Shown here: piece by piece, positions 16,978 through 25,456 of the stretch
Position numbering within the stretch: the first letter of the stretch is position 1
How the letters are laid out: the number at the start of each line of letters is the position of its first letter
From: Bacillota bacterium
Lineage (GTDB): Bacteria; Bacillota; Bacilli; Paenibacillales; UBA4045
Length of the DNA: 63,544 nt
Assembly (NCBI GenBank): GCA_023441055.1
Contig: JAEZQY010000060.1
Location: 1 to 63,544 of the forward strand
Reading direction: 5' to 3'
Translations under genes and position numbers: made by a program
Notes under the pieces: generated by a model
Told to the model about the DNA's origin: nothing
Database searches by the model: none
Seen by the model: the letters and a program-made list of their open reading frames with translations, nothing else

Positions 16978-17473
16978 CGAGCCGACTGGTGCGTGCAGAG
17001 CCGGAAAGTGATGCTGCAGAGTGCAGAACGAGCCAACTGGTGCCTGCAACGCCGGATTGCGGTGCTGCAGAGTGCAGATCGAACCAACTGGTGCGTGCAA
17101 CGCCGGATTGCGGTGCTGCAGAGCGCAGAACGTGCCAACTGGTGCGTGCAGCGCCGGATTGCGGTGCTGCAGAGCGCAGAACGTGCCAACTGGTGCGTGC
17201 AGAGCCGGAAAGTGATGCTGCAGAGCGCAGAACGAGCTAACTGGTGCGTGCAGAGCCGGAAAGTGATGCTGCAGAGCGCAGAACGAGCCAACTGGTGCGT
17301 GAACGCCGGATTGCGGTGCTGCAGAGCGCAGATCGAGCTAACTGGTGCCTGCAACGCCGGAAAGTGATGCTGCAGAGCGCAGATCGAGCCACCTAGTGCG
17401 TGCAGCGCCGGATTGCGGTGCTGCAGAGCGCAGATCGAGCTAACTGGTGCGTGCAGCGCCGGATTGCGGTGCG
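16978..17473. repeat. Tandem array of about ten 51-bp units
   Basis: About nine full units plus flanking part units. Each unit holds GCTGCAGAGCGCAGA, then AACTGGTGCGTGCA, then GCCGG, followed by one of two 7-base variants: AAAGTGA (A) or ATTGCGG (B). Variant order along the plus strand is A B B B A A B A B B. One unit has lost a base (50 bp). As 51 is divisible by three, several frames stay open on both strands, but none has a ribosome site. The unit length, variants and lack of spacers are unlike CRISPR. Confidence 0.9.
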
Positions 17474-17795
17474 ATGAGGCATACTCGTTGCACCGTCAAC
17501 AGCACCTGTAGAAACTGCATCTCACACACCCACTTTCACAGCATACAGGCTTCCAACCTGCAGAAATTACATCTTATACGCCCAAATCAGCTCAAAAACT
17601 CCAAACATGGCCGCTCAACCTGCACTTTCCGCAGGTCAGAGCAGCATTACCATAGGAAAACCGTCATCCACCTGCACTTTATACATCTGGAGAAACTCAT
17701 TAACTGCTACAACCTGCATTAAATACGAATACATCGCCGCCAGCATAACCAGCCAGCACACAGCACAGCCCACCTTCTCCACCTGCCACCTGCCA
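17474..17795. other. Non-coding region with degenerate ACCTGCA repeats
   Basis: 322 bases between the 51-bp array and the hemerythrin gene, with no gene seen. The plus strand is poor in G. ACCTGCA or a close variant recurs about six times, often followed by an A/T run and CATCT or TACATCT (for example near 17504, 17558, 17618, 17671 and 17711). These may be decayed copies of an intergenic repeat. No promoter or terminator is convincing. Confidence 0.5.
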
Positions 17796-18212
17796 TCAAC
17801 CCAACAACAGCCGCTCCTCATCCCGACTATGAATCTCATTCACGATCATCAGTGCATGGAACTTCATCATCACATCGCGGCTAAGCCCCTCGTCCTTGCG
17901 CAGCTCACGGATATCCGCAGCGATGATGCGCATGAGATCATGATCGCGGATCAGCTGCGTTACCGCATCCTGCTTAGCTGGGTCCCGGTCAACAACCTCC
18001 TGGTAGAAGCCGTCCTCCTCCGAATCCGCGTGAGCAATAATGCGCGTCTCCCAATAATCAAGCAGATCATCTGCAGCTGTGTTCGCCAGCTCCAGTTCAC
18101 CTGCCTCCAATGCGCGGATCACATCCGTCGTCTTGCTGGCCGCTCCCGCGAGCCCACCCTCATGTATAGCGCGATGAGCATGCAATTGTCGCAGCGAAGG
18201 TCCTACTGGCAT
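17796..18212 (-). CDS. Hemerythrin-domain (HHE) protein
   Basis: About 138 residues. Histidine and acidic pairs spaced along four predicted helices (HAHRAIHEG, HADSEEDGFY, IRDHDLMRI, FHALMIVNEIHSRDEE) fit a di-iron hemerythrin-like bundle. Such proteins bind oxygen or NO, or help repair iron-sulphur proteins. It is the last gene of the nitrate and molybdenum cofactor island, 73 bases after moaA. The ATG at 18212 is preferred to 18221, which abuts the SD AGGAAGG. The exact ligand set is inferred. Confidence 0.7.
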   Translation of the reverse strand: MPVGPSLRQLHAHRAIHEGGLAGAASKTTDVIRALEAGELELANTAADDLLDYWETRIIAHADSEEDGFYQEVVDRDPAKQDAVTQLIRDHDLMRIIAADIRELRKDEGLSRDVMMKFHALMIVNEIHSRDEERLLLG

Positions 18213-18285
18213 TCCGATCATCCCTTCCTAATTATGAAGTAATCATGAATGTATTGAATTAATTACGAATGTATTCATCCCGATA

Positions 18286-19299
18286 CTATCCACCAATATA
18301 GGACATCCCGATCTTCTTCCGGTGCTTCGCTGTATAGGCTGTGCGTTCGTCAGAATAGCGATCCGACCGCGCTGCCCACCTGCCAGATATAGCATCCAGC
18401 AGTTCGGCATCATCTGCCCCGCCGCGCAGCAGCGCCCGCAGGTCGAACCCTTCCGTGGCGAACAGACAGGTGAACAGCTTGCCTTCCGACGACAGCCGCG
18501 CGCGCGTGCAGGTCGAGCAGAACGACTCGGACACTGAGGTGATGAACCCGATACGCGCAGCGCTTCCGCTATAACGATAATATTTAGCTACCTCACCATA
18601 ATAGGCCTGCTTCGTCGGTTCAAGCTCATACTCCTGCCCCAGCAGCTGCAGCAGCTCCCGCTTCGTAACTACCCTCTCGTAGCTCCACCCGTTGTCATTG
18701 CCAACATCCATGAATTCAATGAAGCGCAGCGTAATAGGCCGATCATGAAAATAACTCGCCATCGGGATAATTTCACTATCGTTCATCCCCTTCTGGACCA
18801 CCATATTTACCTTGATCTCATAGCCAAGCTGTTCTGCATAAGCGATATTGTCCAGGATCAGCTGAGAATCCACTCCTCTGCCGTTCATCTGGCCGAAGAT
18901 CACCGGATCGAGCGCATCTAGGCTGATATTCAATCTGCGAAGCCCAGCCTCATACAGCGCCTCGCCATACTGACGCAGCAGCACACCGTTCGTTGTCAGC
19001 GCAATATCTTCCACACCGTCTATATCCGCAATCTGCCGGACGAGTTCAGGAAGATCTGCGCGCAGCAGCGGCTCGCCGCCCGTTAATCTAATCTTCCTGA
19101 CGCCCAAGCTGGTGAACAGACGAACTAGACGTGTGATCTCTTCATAGGTCAGGAGCTCCCCCTTGGGCAAGAAGGCATAGTCATCACCGAAGATTTCCTT
19201 GGGCATACAATACGCGCAGCGAAAATTGCACCGATCGGTTACGGATATACGCAGATCGCGCATTGGCCTGTTCAATTGGTCGCGCAGCTCTCCAATCAT
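18286..19299 (-). CDS. moaA: GTP 3',8-cyclase MoaA
   Basis: 337 residues. It is the radical SAM enzyme for the first step of molybdenum cofactor synthesis. The N-terminal cluster motif is Cys24, Cys28, Cys31 (CNFRCAYC). The C-terminal cluster uses the cysteines of CSTC and FTC. The last two residues are Gly-Gly, needed for activity in known MoaA. The ATG at 19299 follows SD AAGGAG at 8 bases. A 49-codon upstream extension lies inside mobA and is rejected. The moaC partner is not in this window. Confidence 0.96.
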   Translation of the reverse strand: MIGELRDQLNRPMRDLRISVTDRCNFRCAYCMPKEIFGDDYAFLPKGELLTYEEITRLVRLFTSLGVRKIRLTGGEPLLRADLPELVRQIADIDGVEDIALTTNGVLLRQYGEALYEAGLRRLNISLDALDPVIFGQMNGRGVDSQLILDNIAYAEQLGYEIKVNMVVQKGMNDSEIIPMASYFHDRPITLRFIEFMDVGNDNGWSYERVVTKRELLQLLGQEYELEPTKQAYYGEVAKYYRYSGSAARIGFITSVSESFCSTCTRARLSSEGKLFTCLFATEGFDLRALLRGGADDAELLDAISGRWAARSDRYSDERTAYTAKHRKKIGMSYIGG

Positions 19300-19324
19300 G
19301 ACGTCATCTCCTTCCTCTTCCTGT

Positions 19325-19894
19325 CTATTCCGGACGATTGATATTGCGCAAGGCCCGATGTGCGTCCGCGAAGAGCGATTCGCCGTCAAGCCAGAGCGTC
19401 CGCACGGTATCGAGCAATTGGAGCACACTGTGCCGCTGCTCTTCAAGCGCTAACTGCAGAGGCTCTCTCATCGATCGGCTCCAGCAGCTAACCAATGGAT
19501 GACGGCGGCTATCCAGATGAACCGCGCTCACATCCACGCCTTCAGGCATCGCGGCCAATAGGCTCGCCAACCCATCGCTTGCAATAAACGGCATATCGCA
19601 CGGCAGCACAACATAACGCGCGGCATCCAGCTCGAGCATGCCCGAATAGATGCCAGCCAGCGGTCCCCGCCCGCTGAACTGCTCGCAATCTATGATCACA
19701 TGTCGATCCTCAGGGAAGCGATGCCGCAGCTCCTCTAATGTCACAATTACAATAGTCGTACACACCGATTCGAGCGCGGCATAGGCGTATTCATAGTAAT
19801 ACGCGCTCTGCTCCACAGCGAATGCCTTGGGCGAGCCGAAGCGCGAGGACTGACCGCCTGCTAGCAGAATGCCTGCCGTACGCATACGGTTCAT
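19325..19894 (-). CDS. mobA: Molybdenum cofactor guanylyltransferase
   Basis: 189 residues. It attaches GMP to molybdopterin to form the bis-MGD cofactor used by NarG. The N-terminal nucleotide site is ILLAGGQSSRFGSPKAF, followed by LPCDMPF with the metal-binding Asp. The start overlaps the moaD stop by 4 bases (ATGA), so the two are coupled. Confidence 0.93.
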   Translation of the reverse strand: MNRMRTAGILLAGGQSSRFGSPKAFAVEQSAYYYEYAYAALESVCTTIVIVTLEELRHRFPEDRHVIIDCEQFSGRGPLAGIYSGMLELDAARYVVLPCDMPFIASDGLASLLAAMPEGVDVSAVHLDSRRHPLVSCWSRSMREPLQLALEEQRHSVLQLLDTVRTLWLDGESLFADAHRALRNINRPE

Positions 19895-20130
19895 CCGCCG
19901 CTGACTGGGGGGATGAAGGCCACAACATCACCCGCTGTAATCTTATCATCCAGCTGCGCATACTCCTCGTTAACCGCCACCAGCACAGCGCCTGGGTCTG
20001 AAGGGAAGCCTGAATACGTGTCTCTCACCCACCCAAGCAGCTCCTGGACAGACAGTGATTGCACCGGCAGCTGCTCCCGCTCCCTGCCGACGATTTCCTT
20101 CAAGCCAGCAAAATACAACAATTCAACCAT
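19891..20130 (-). CDS. moaD: Molybdopterin synthase sulphur carrier subunit
   Basis: 79 residues with a ubiquitin-like fold, ending in the required Gly-Gly (IPPVSGG). The C-terminus is adenylated and thiocarboxylated, probably by the MoeB-like protein encoded upstream, and delivers sulphur to MoaE. SD GGTGAGG lies 4 bases before the ATG. A run of short tandem repeats separates it from moaE, the only sizeable gap in this operon section. Confidence 0.93.
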   Translation of the reverse strand: MVELLYFAGLKEIVGREREQLPVQSLSVQELLGWVRDTYSGFPSDPGAVLVAVNEEYAQLDDKITAGDVVAFIPPVSGG

Positions 20131-20147
20131 CTCTCCTCACCCCCAAT

Positions 20148-20262
20148 CCGTTTGTGTGTCCGTTGTGTCCCCGTTTGTGTATCCGTTTGTGTGTCCGTTG
20201 TGTCCCCGTTTGTATATCCGTTTGTGTATCCGTTGTGTCCGTTTGTGTATCCGTTTATATCC
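20148..20262. repeat. Short tandem repeats between moaE and moaD
   Basis: On the plus strand GTTTGTGTATCC-type 12-base blocks alternate with CCGTTGTGTCC-type 11-base blocks. A higher-order unit of about 35 bases is present two to three times. The minus-strand transcript would carry GGACACAACGG and GGATACACAAAC repeats. Open frames across it encode Thr/Asp/Gln-rich peptides and look spurious. Confidence 0.85.
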
Positions 20263-20344
20263 GCTACATCGCGCCGCTGAATCCGCCGCCGCTGCTCGTA
20301 CATCGATTAGTATAACCGCCGTTAAGCTAATCCTGCATGGATAG

Positions 20345-20794
20345 TCACGTCGGCCTTTGCTCCTGTTTATGCGTCTGGGCGCCGATCCACTCCTCGCCGT
20401 CCTCCCAGATTTCCTTCTTCCAGATCGGCACGATCTGCTTGATGCGTTCAATCGCATACGCATTGGCCTCATAGGCGGCCTTCCGATGCGGGGATGACAC
20501 GGCGATCACGACCGCGATATCCGATAGGTGCAGCTCACCGATGCGATGCGCAATGGCCGTGCGCGTCTCCGGCCACCTCTCCTCGATCTCCTGCCCAATC
20601 TCCGCCAGCATCTTCTCCGCCATAGGAATGTACGCCTCATAGGCGAGATACAGTGTCCGAACACCATGCGTGAATTCCCGAACATGGCCGGTGAACACCG
20701 TTACCGCCCCTGCACTGGTATGCAGCACAGCATCTACATAATCTTGAATGTGTATCGGTTCCTCGACTATCGCATACCGCTTCACACTAATCAC
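20345..20794 (-). CDS. moaE: Molybdopterin synthase catalytic subunit
   Basis: 149 residues. With MoaD it converts precursor Z (cPMP) to molybdopterin. Conserved blocks include GAVTVFTGHVREFT, LAYEAY, HRIGELHLSDIAVVIAVSS with PHRKAAY, and the active-site KKEIWEDGEEWIG. The GTG start overlaps the mobB stop (GTGA). The last ~10 residues (THKQEQRPT) are not conserved in the family. Confidence 0.95.
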   Translation of the reverse strand: MISVKRYAIVEEPIHIQDYVDAVLHTSAGAVTVFTGHVREFTHGVRTLYLAYEAYIPMAEKMLAEIGQEIEERWPETRTAIAHRIGELHLSDIAVVIAVSSPHRKAAYEANAYAIERIKQIVPIWKKEIWEDGEEWIGAQTHKQEQRPT

Positions 20795-21297
20795 CGCCTA
20801 TTTATCCATGTATATAATCGCTGCTGAACCGCTGCTGTATCGTCCCGGTATACAACATCCTCACCAGGCAGCTCGACTCCCTCATGCGCGATTACGCCAA
20901 TAATACGCTTGAGCTTACTCAGCTCCCGCCAATCAGCCGCTTCTCGCACCAGCACGACCTTCGGGTAATCGGCATCCTTATAGCCCTCGATCAGGATCAC
21001 ATCCGGCCTTGTCAGCTGAGTCATCGCGATTAGCTCTGACAGGTGAACCTCCATCCCCTGCATATGCAGCTGGATCATTCCCTCCGTGCTGGCAATTGCA
21101 CTGACCGCACCAGCACGAAGCGCGCGCATGCTATCCGTCTCCTCGGGCGGCAGCGCCAGCGGACCGCCATGTCCGTGATGCTTGATAACAGCAGCGCTGA
21201 GCTGATACTGATCTAGCAGCTTCACCCATGCTTCGATTAACGTAGTCTTACCGCTGTTTTTGAAGCCGACAATCTGGATAACTACGGGATTCGCCAC
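20791..21297 (-). CDS. mobB: Molybdopterin-guanine dinucleotide biosynthesis protein MobB
   Basis: 168 residues. A small P-loop GTPase-like adaptor with GFKNSGKTTLIEAWV near the N-terminus and ILIEGYKDADYPKVVLVR later. It assists MobA in bis-MGD formation. The GTG start lies inside the 3' end of moeA (16-bp overlap). The 3' end overlaps moaE by 4 bases. Confidence 0.93.
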   Translation of the reverse strand: MANPVVIQIVGFKNSGKTTLIEAWVKLLDQYQLSAAVIKHHGHGGPLALPPEETDSMRALRAGAVSAIASTEGMIQLHMQGMEVHLSELIAMTQLTRPDVILIEGYKDADYPKVVLVREAADWRELSKLKRIIGVIAHEGVELPGEDVVYRDDTAAVQQRLYTWINRR

Positions 21298-22547
21298 TGA
21301 CGCTCACCATCCTCCATGCCCAGCAGCAGCACATCGACTAATTCTCCCCGCTCAATGTCTCGCGACCCGCCTGGGAGTACGATGATGGCATTCCCTCTCG
21401 CAATCGAGCTAACGGCATTGGACTTGTTGAAGCCCGCCGACGACACCATCGCGCGCTGCCCATCATAGTGATAGACTGCGCGGATGAATCTGGTGAATGG
21501 ATTAGGCTGATTGAAGTCCTCCGCCAGCATGGCCTGTGTGTAGCTGAGATACGGCTTCTGACCACCCATCATGCTGAGCAGCGCCGGTCTGGTGAACAAT
21601 TCGAATCCGATAAAGCAGGCCGATGGATTGCCCGATAAGCCGAACAACAGCTTGTCGCCGAGTGCCGCAACCGTCGTCACACTGCCAGGCCGCATCGCAA
21701 CCTTATTGAATAGCACCTCTGCGCCTAGTCGCTCATAGATCGCAGGCAGATAATCGAAGTCACCTACGGATACGCCGCCAGTCGTGATTACACAATCTGA
21801 TTCCTCCAACGCTCGCTGCATCAGAGCCAGACCGTCTTCTAAATTGTCCTTCATGATCCCATAGGAGCGGTAAGGCACACGGAGTCTAGCGAGCTGACCG
21901 GCAATCATCGGTCCATTGCTGTTGCGGATCTTGCCCGGCGCCAGTGGTTCATCTACATCCAGCAGCTCAGAGCCAGTTGCAATCAATCCGACGCTTGGCC
22001 TGCGCGCCACCTTCACCTGGTCATATCCGAATGTCGCGAGCAGCGCGATCGTCCCGGGATGAATGAGCTCCCCCGCTTCGATCAGCATCTCGCCTGTCTG
22101 CACATCCTCGCCTTGCAGTGACACATTCTCGAGCGCTCGGAATGGCTTGCGAATCGTGAAGGTCCCGGTCTGCTCATCCATCTTCGTCTGCTCCAGCATG
22201 ACCACAGCGTCGGCATGAGCCGGCATCGCAGCCCCCGTCATGATCCGCATCGCTTCGCCTCTGCCCAGCCCCCTGCTGGCGGTATCGCCAGCGCCCAGAT
22301 GCTCGATGACGCAGAAGGATATCCGTTGTTGTTCATTGGCCCCGCTGGAGTCTGCCGAACGGATCGCGAACCCATCATAGGGCGAGCGGGGGAACGGCGG
22401 AACATCATGCGCTGCAACTACCGGCTCGGCCAATAGGCGGCCATAGCTGTCCGCGAGCAAGACAGTCTCACTTCCTAGCGGCCGCGCGCGCGTCATCACC
22501 CGTTCGATTGCATCCCGCACAGGGATCGGCTTTCTTATCTCCACCAT
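21282..22547 (-). CDS. moeA: Molybdopterin molybdenumtransferase MoeA
   Basis: About 421 residues. It inserts molybdate into adenylated molybdopterin. Domain III shows TGSELLDVDEPLAPGKIRNSN and TTGGVSVGDFDYLP. The N-terminal region has DVPPFPRSPYDGFAIRS, typical of MoeA and gephyrin. The ATG at 22547 is taken, with SD GGAGG 11 bases upstream. A GTG four codons earlier abuts the SD. No MogA/MoaB adenylyltransferase gene lies in the window. Confidence 0.95.
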   Translation of the reverse strand: MVEIRKPIPVRDAIERVMTRARPLGSETVLLADSYGRLLAEPVVAAHDVPPFPRSPYDGFAIRSADSSGANEQQRISFCVIEHLGAGDTASRGLGRGEAMRIMTGAAMPAHADAVVMLEQTKMDEQTGTFTIRKPFRALENVSLQGEDVQTGEMLIEAGELIHPGTIALLATFGYDQVKVARRPSVGLIATGSELLDVDEPLAPGKIRNSNGPMIAGQLARLRVPYRSYGIMKDNLEDGLALMQRALEESDCVITTGGVSVGDFDYLPAIYERLGAEVLFNKVAMRPGSVTTVAALGDKLLFGLSGNPSACFIGFELFTRPALLSMMGGQKPYLSYTQAMLAEDFNQPNPFTRFIRAVYHYDGQRAMVSSAGFNKSNAVSSIARGNAIIVLPGGSRDIERGELVDVLLLGMEDGERQWRIP

Positions 22548-22671
22548 CTCAACCGCCACCTCCTACGATAAGCTGCCTGCTTCATGGACTATGGACTTTC
22601 GTACTCCTACTGCTTCTGTCGCTCCTGCTTATACAATAACCTGCCCAGCTGCTGCCCCCTGCTCGCCTGCA

Positions 22672-23694
22672 TTAACCGAACAGCTGATGATACAGCTTCC
22701 GTCCCTGATGGACATCGCTGATGCCATGGAGCAATAATCGGCCGTTCTCGAATACCATGACACGGATCCCTTCCTGCATATGCAGCTCGATGAAGTACGG
22801 GGTGCGTCTCATCCCCGCGCCTGCAGCCTGTCCCGCCTTCTCTGCATCCGCCAGTGTAATCCGCCGTCTGCGATCCGGTACAATCTGCACCGTATCCCGG
22901 CCGCAGAGTACAGCCGTCTTCGTCCGCTCGGACATCGTCAGCTCTGGATACACAGGCGCTTCACCGCAGGTCGGGCAATCGGGACGATGGAGCCGTGATA
23001 CGCCGATCGTCATATGCGCATGCTGCCACAGATCGAAGTGGCACACCTTGGTCAGCATCGCAGCGGCATTGCCGGTCAGCCACTTCAACGCCTCTGCACA
23101 TTGCAATGCCACCGTATACTGGACAGCCGGGCTGATAACGCCGACCGTATCGCAGGTTTCATTAAGCGATGGCAGCACGGGCAGCAGACAGCGCAAGCAA
23201 GCTCCAGCATCCGGCATGAACGGGAAGACTACGCCCGAGCTCCCCACACATGCGCCATAAATCCATGGCCTCCGGTGCTTGCGAGCCGCATCATTAATTA
23301 AGAGCCGGGTCTCGAAATTATCCGTAGCGTCCATAATCAGATCGCTCTTGCTCGCCAATTGCTCCATCAGCATGCTGTCCGCATGATCCAGATAGACGGT
23401 GATTCGCGCATCCGACCGAATCTCCAGCAAGCGCTCCCTAGCCGCCTCTACCTTGGGCGTCGTCTCAGCGGCGTGCCGCTCCGTGAACAGCTGCTGACGC
23501 TGCAGGTTGGAGTAGTCCACTGTATCGCGGTCAACCAGATGCAGATGCCCGACACCTGCGCGCACGAGCGTCTCCGCAATCGCTGAGCCGAGCGCGCCGC
23601 AGCCAATGATCGTAACCGTCGCCTGCTCGAGCTGCTGCTGGCCTTGCTCTCCGATCGGCTTGAACAGCCGTTGTCTGGCATAGCGATTCTCCAC
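22672..23694 (-). CDS. MoeB/ThiF-family adenylyltransferase
   Basis: 340 residues. The E1-like ATP-binding loop is IIGCGALGSAIAETLVRAG. DRDTVDYSNLQRQ and MDATDNFETR follow. Zinc-type cysteines are in ACLRCLLP and CPTCG, and a conserved catalytic-type Cys lies at NETCDTVG. It most likely activates the MoaD C-terminus, though a ThiS role is possible. No rhodanese domain is present. The start is GTG at 23694, with SD AAGGGGG 9 bases before it. The TTG at 23739 lies within the narK region and lacks an SD. Confidence 0.85.
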   Translation of the reverse strand: MENRYARQRLFKPIGEQGQQQLEQATVTIIGCGALGSAIAETLVRAGVGHLHLVDRDTVDYSNLQRQQLFTERHAAETTPKVEAARERLLEIRSDARITVYLDHADSMLMEQLASKSDLIMDATDNFETRLLINDAARKHRRPWIYGACVGSSGVVFPFMPDAGACLRCLLPVLPSLNETCDTVGVISPAVQYTVALQCAEALKWLTGNAAAMLTKVCHFDLWQHAHMTIGVSRLHRPDCPTCGEAPVYPELTMSERTKTAVLCGRDTVQIVPDRRRRITLADAEKAGQAAGAGMRRTPYFIELHMQEGIRVMVFENGRLLLHGISDVHQGRKLYHQLFG

Positions 23695-23731
23695 CTGCGT
23701 GCGCCCCCTTACGTTATCGAATCGTATAGAT

Positions 23732-25234
23732 TCAATCAATCTTCTTATACTCCGTCAAATCCGAGAATGTACCAACATAGCGAATATCCTCGCCAGACTC
23801 ATCCTTAACCGCGCTGATCGTCAGCCATTCCAGATACTCCTCGCCGTTCTTGCGGCGATTCCACAGCTCGCCCTGCCACATCCCGTTCTCCCGAATGCTC
23901 TTCCACATCTCCTGGTAGAACTCGTCGGATTGCCTGCCAGACCGCAGCACATTCGGCCTCTTACCCAGCACTTCATCTGCCTCATAACCGGTTACCGCTG
24001 TGAATGCTGGATTAATTGCCTTAATAATACCAGACCCATCTGTTACTAGTATACCTTGACCCGTATGATTGAACACCTCGAAGGATAGGCTGAGCTTATC
24101 ATGATAGATCATCCACAGCACTAGAACTAGACTCGCTAGCGCCACCTGGGACAAGAGCATGAAGCCAATCGAATATTGGCCGGTCATCGTGTGAATAATC
24201 GACAGCAGCAGCGGCGGGAAGAAGCCGCCCAGACCACCCATCATCGATACGATTCCGTTGACGATCCCAGCCTGCTTATCGAAGTATTGCGGCACCAGCT
24301 TGAAGATCACCCCATTGCCGCCGCCGGCGACGATTGCGATAACCAGGCAGCCAGCGGTATACAAGCCGATGCTCGGTGAGAACGCCAGCACCAGAGCCGC
24401 GATCGTATAGGCCGAGAACACACCGATCAGAAGCGTAAGTGCCTGGAACCGGTCAGCCAGCCAGCCGCCCACCGGCCGCATGAAGGTTGCCAGCGCGATG
24501 AATCCGGCTGTGCGAATTCCCGCATCTACCTTGCCCAGCTCGAAGTTGGTGACGAGGAAGTTAGGCAGGTATACTGTGAAGGCCACGAAGGAGCCGAAGG
24601 TGATAAAATAAAGCAACGAGAACAGCCACAGCTTCTCATTCTTGTACACCCCCTTGATCTGCTCCATGATCGGCGTCCTCACCTTCTTCTCATGCCGATC
24701 GCCGATGAAGAAGTTCAGCGCCGCGAAGATCAGGAGCAACACAAGATAGAACTTCACCGTAAGCACCCAGCCGAACTGGGTGGCCAAGATAGGCGCGGCG
24801 AAGGTCGACACCGCTGTCCCCATATTCCCAAGGCCGTAAATCCCGTTCACCAAGCCATGCCTTCCCTTCGGGTAATACTTGGGCAGCGAGGTCACCCCAA
24901 CGGAGAATACAGCGCCGCCAATGCCCAGGAACGTCCCGCCAATAATCAGATCGATATAAGAATTGGCTTCACTTATATAGTAGACCGGGAATAACAGAAG
25001 GATGAAGCTGATTAGGAACACCAATCGCGCACCGATCACATTGGTATAATAGCCGAAGGGAATGCGCAGAATGGAGCCGAGCACGACGGGAATGGCCGTC
25101 ACGATTGCAATCTTGTCCGCCGGAATCGCGATATCCTTCCGAATGAACGGCAGCAGCGAGGAGATAATTACCCAGACTGCGAATCCTAGTACCAGACTTA
25201 AGGTTTGTAACGGAAGTTGAGCCTTTCTGATCAT
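23732..25234 (-). CDS. NarK-type nitrate/nitrite transporter fused to a C-terminal PAS domain
   Basis: 500 residues. Residues 1-380 form a 12-helix major facilitator with NarK signatures (GIGGAVFSVGVTSLPKYYPK, GLGNMGTAVSTF, GGGNGVIFKLVPQYF). Residues 381-500 are a complete PAS domain (ILVTDGSGIIKAINPAFTAV, GYEADEVLG, GELWNRRKNGEEY, YVGTFSDLTEYKK). No kinase, cyclase or other output domain follows. The fusion has no stop or frameshift between the parts. It lies behind nreABC and a hemerythrin gene and has its own candidate NreC-type operator, so anaerobic nitrate uptake or nitrite export is inferred. Confidence 0.9.
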   Translation of the reverse strand: MIRKAQLPLQTLSLVLGFAVWVIISSLLPFIRKDIAIPADKIAIVTAIPVVLGSILRIPFGYYTNVIGARLVFLISFILLLFPVYYISEANSYIDLIIGGTFLGIGGAVFSVGVTSLPKYYPKGRHGLVNGIYGLGNMGTAVSTFAAPILATQFGWVLTVKFYLVLLLIFAALNFFIGDRHEKKVRTPIMEQIKGVYKNEKLWLFSLLYFITFGSFVAFTVYLPNFLVTNFELGKVDAGIRTAGFIALATFMRPVGGWLADRFQALTLLIGVFSAYTIAALVLAFSPSIGLYTAGCLVIAIVAGGGNGVIFKLVPQYFDKQAGIVNGIVSMMGGLGGFFPPLLLSIIHTMTGQYSIGFMLLSQVALASLVLVLWMIYHDKLSLSFEVFNHTGQGILVTDGSGIIKAINPAFTAVTGYEADEVLGKRPNVLRSGRQSDEFYQEMWKSIRENGMWQGELWNRRKNGEEYLEWLTISAVKDESGEDIRYVGTFSDLTEYKKID

Positions 25235-25456
25235 TAGCCATCACCTTTTCCACAATACTTGTTAGACGGAATCCATTTCACTAGTATTGTAGCGTAGGCC
25301 CTGAATTTCGCTGTATAGGGGTCTTCCCTTAACGAGTCGGTGAATTCCCTATAGCGCGATAGTTGTAACCATTTAGATAAAAATAGGCCACCCGCAGCAA
25401 CCTCCTCCGGACAGCCTACCCGCGCGCAACATGTTCTGAGCCACCGAGTGGTTCAA
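25235..25456 (-). promoter_or_regulatory. narK promoter with candidate NreC site
   Basis: The operator candidate AGGGGTCTTCCCT lies at 25317-25329 on the plus strand. It fits RGGGN4CCCY, close to the Staphylococcus NreC site TRGGGN4CCCYA as I recall it. On the minus strand TACAAT (25286-25291) is a fair -10 without a good -35, as expected of an activated promoter. The site centre is about 44 bases before the inferred start at 25279, a normal activator position. CCCTATAG and CTATAGGG repeats flank it. Confidence 0.5.

Noticed and set aside
16944..17367. Open frames of 115-138 codons on both strands across the 51-bp array
   Set aside because: They exist only because the unit length is divisible by three. 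They have no SD, no family pattern, and occur in several frames at once.
16978..17473. CRISPR array
   Set aside because: Units are contiguous at 51 bp with no unique spacers, and no cas gene is near.
20100..20303. 67-codon minus-strand frame through the moaE-moaD repeats
   Set aside because: A low-complexity translation of the minisatellite without an SD or conserved pattern.
22560..22671. Molybdenum cofactor riboswitch before moeA
   Set aside because: I looked for the conserved Moco aptamer blocks upstream of moeA and narK and did not see them.
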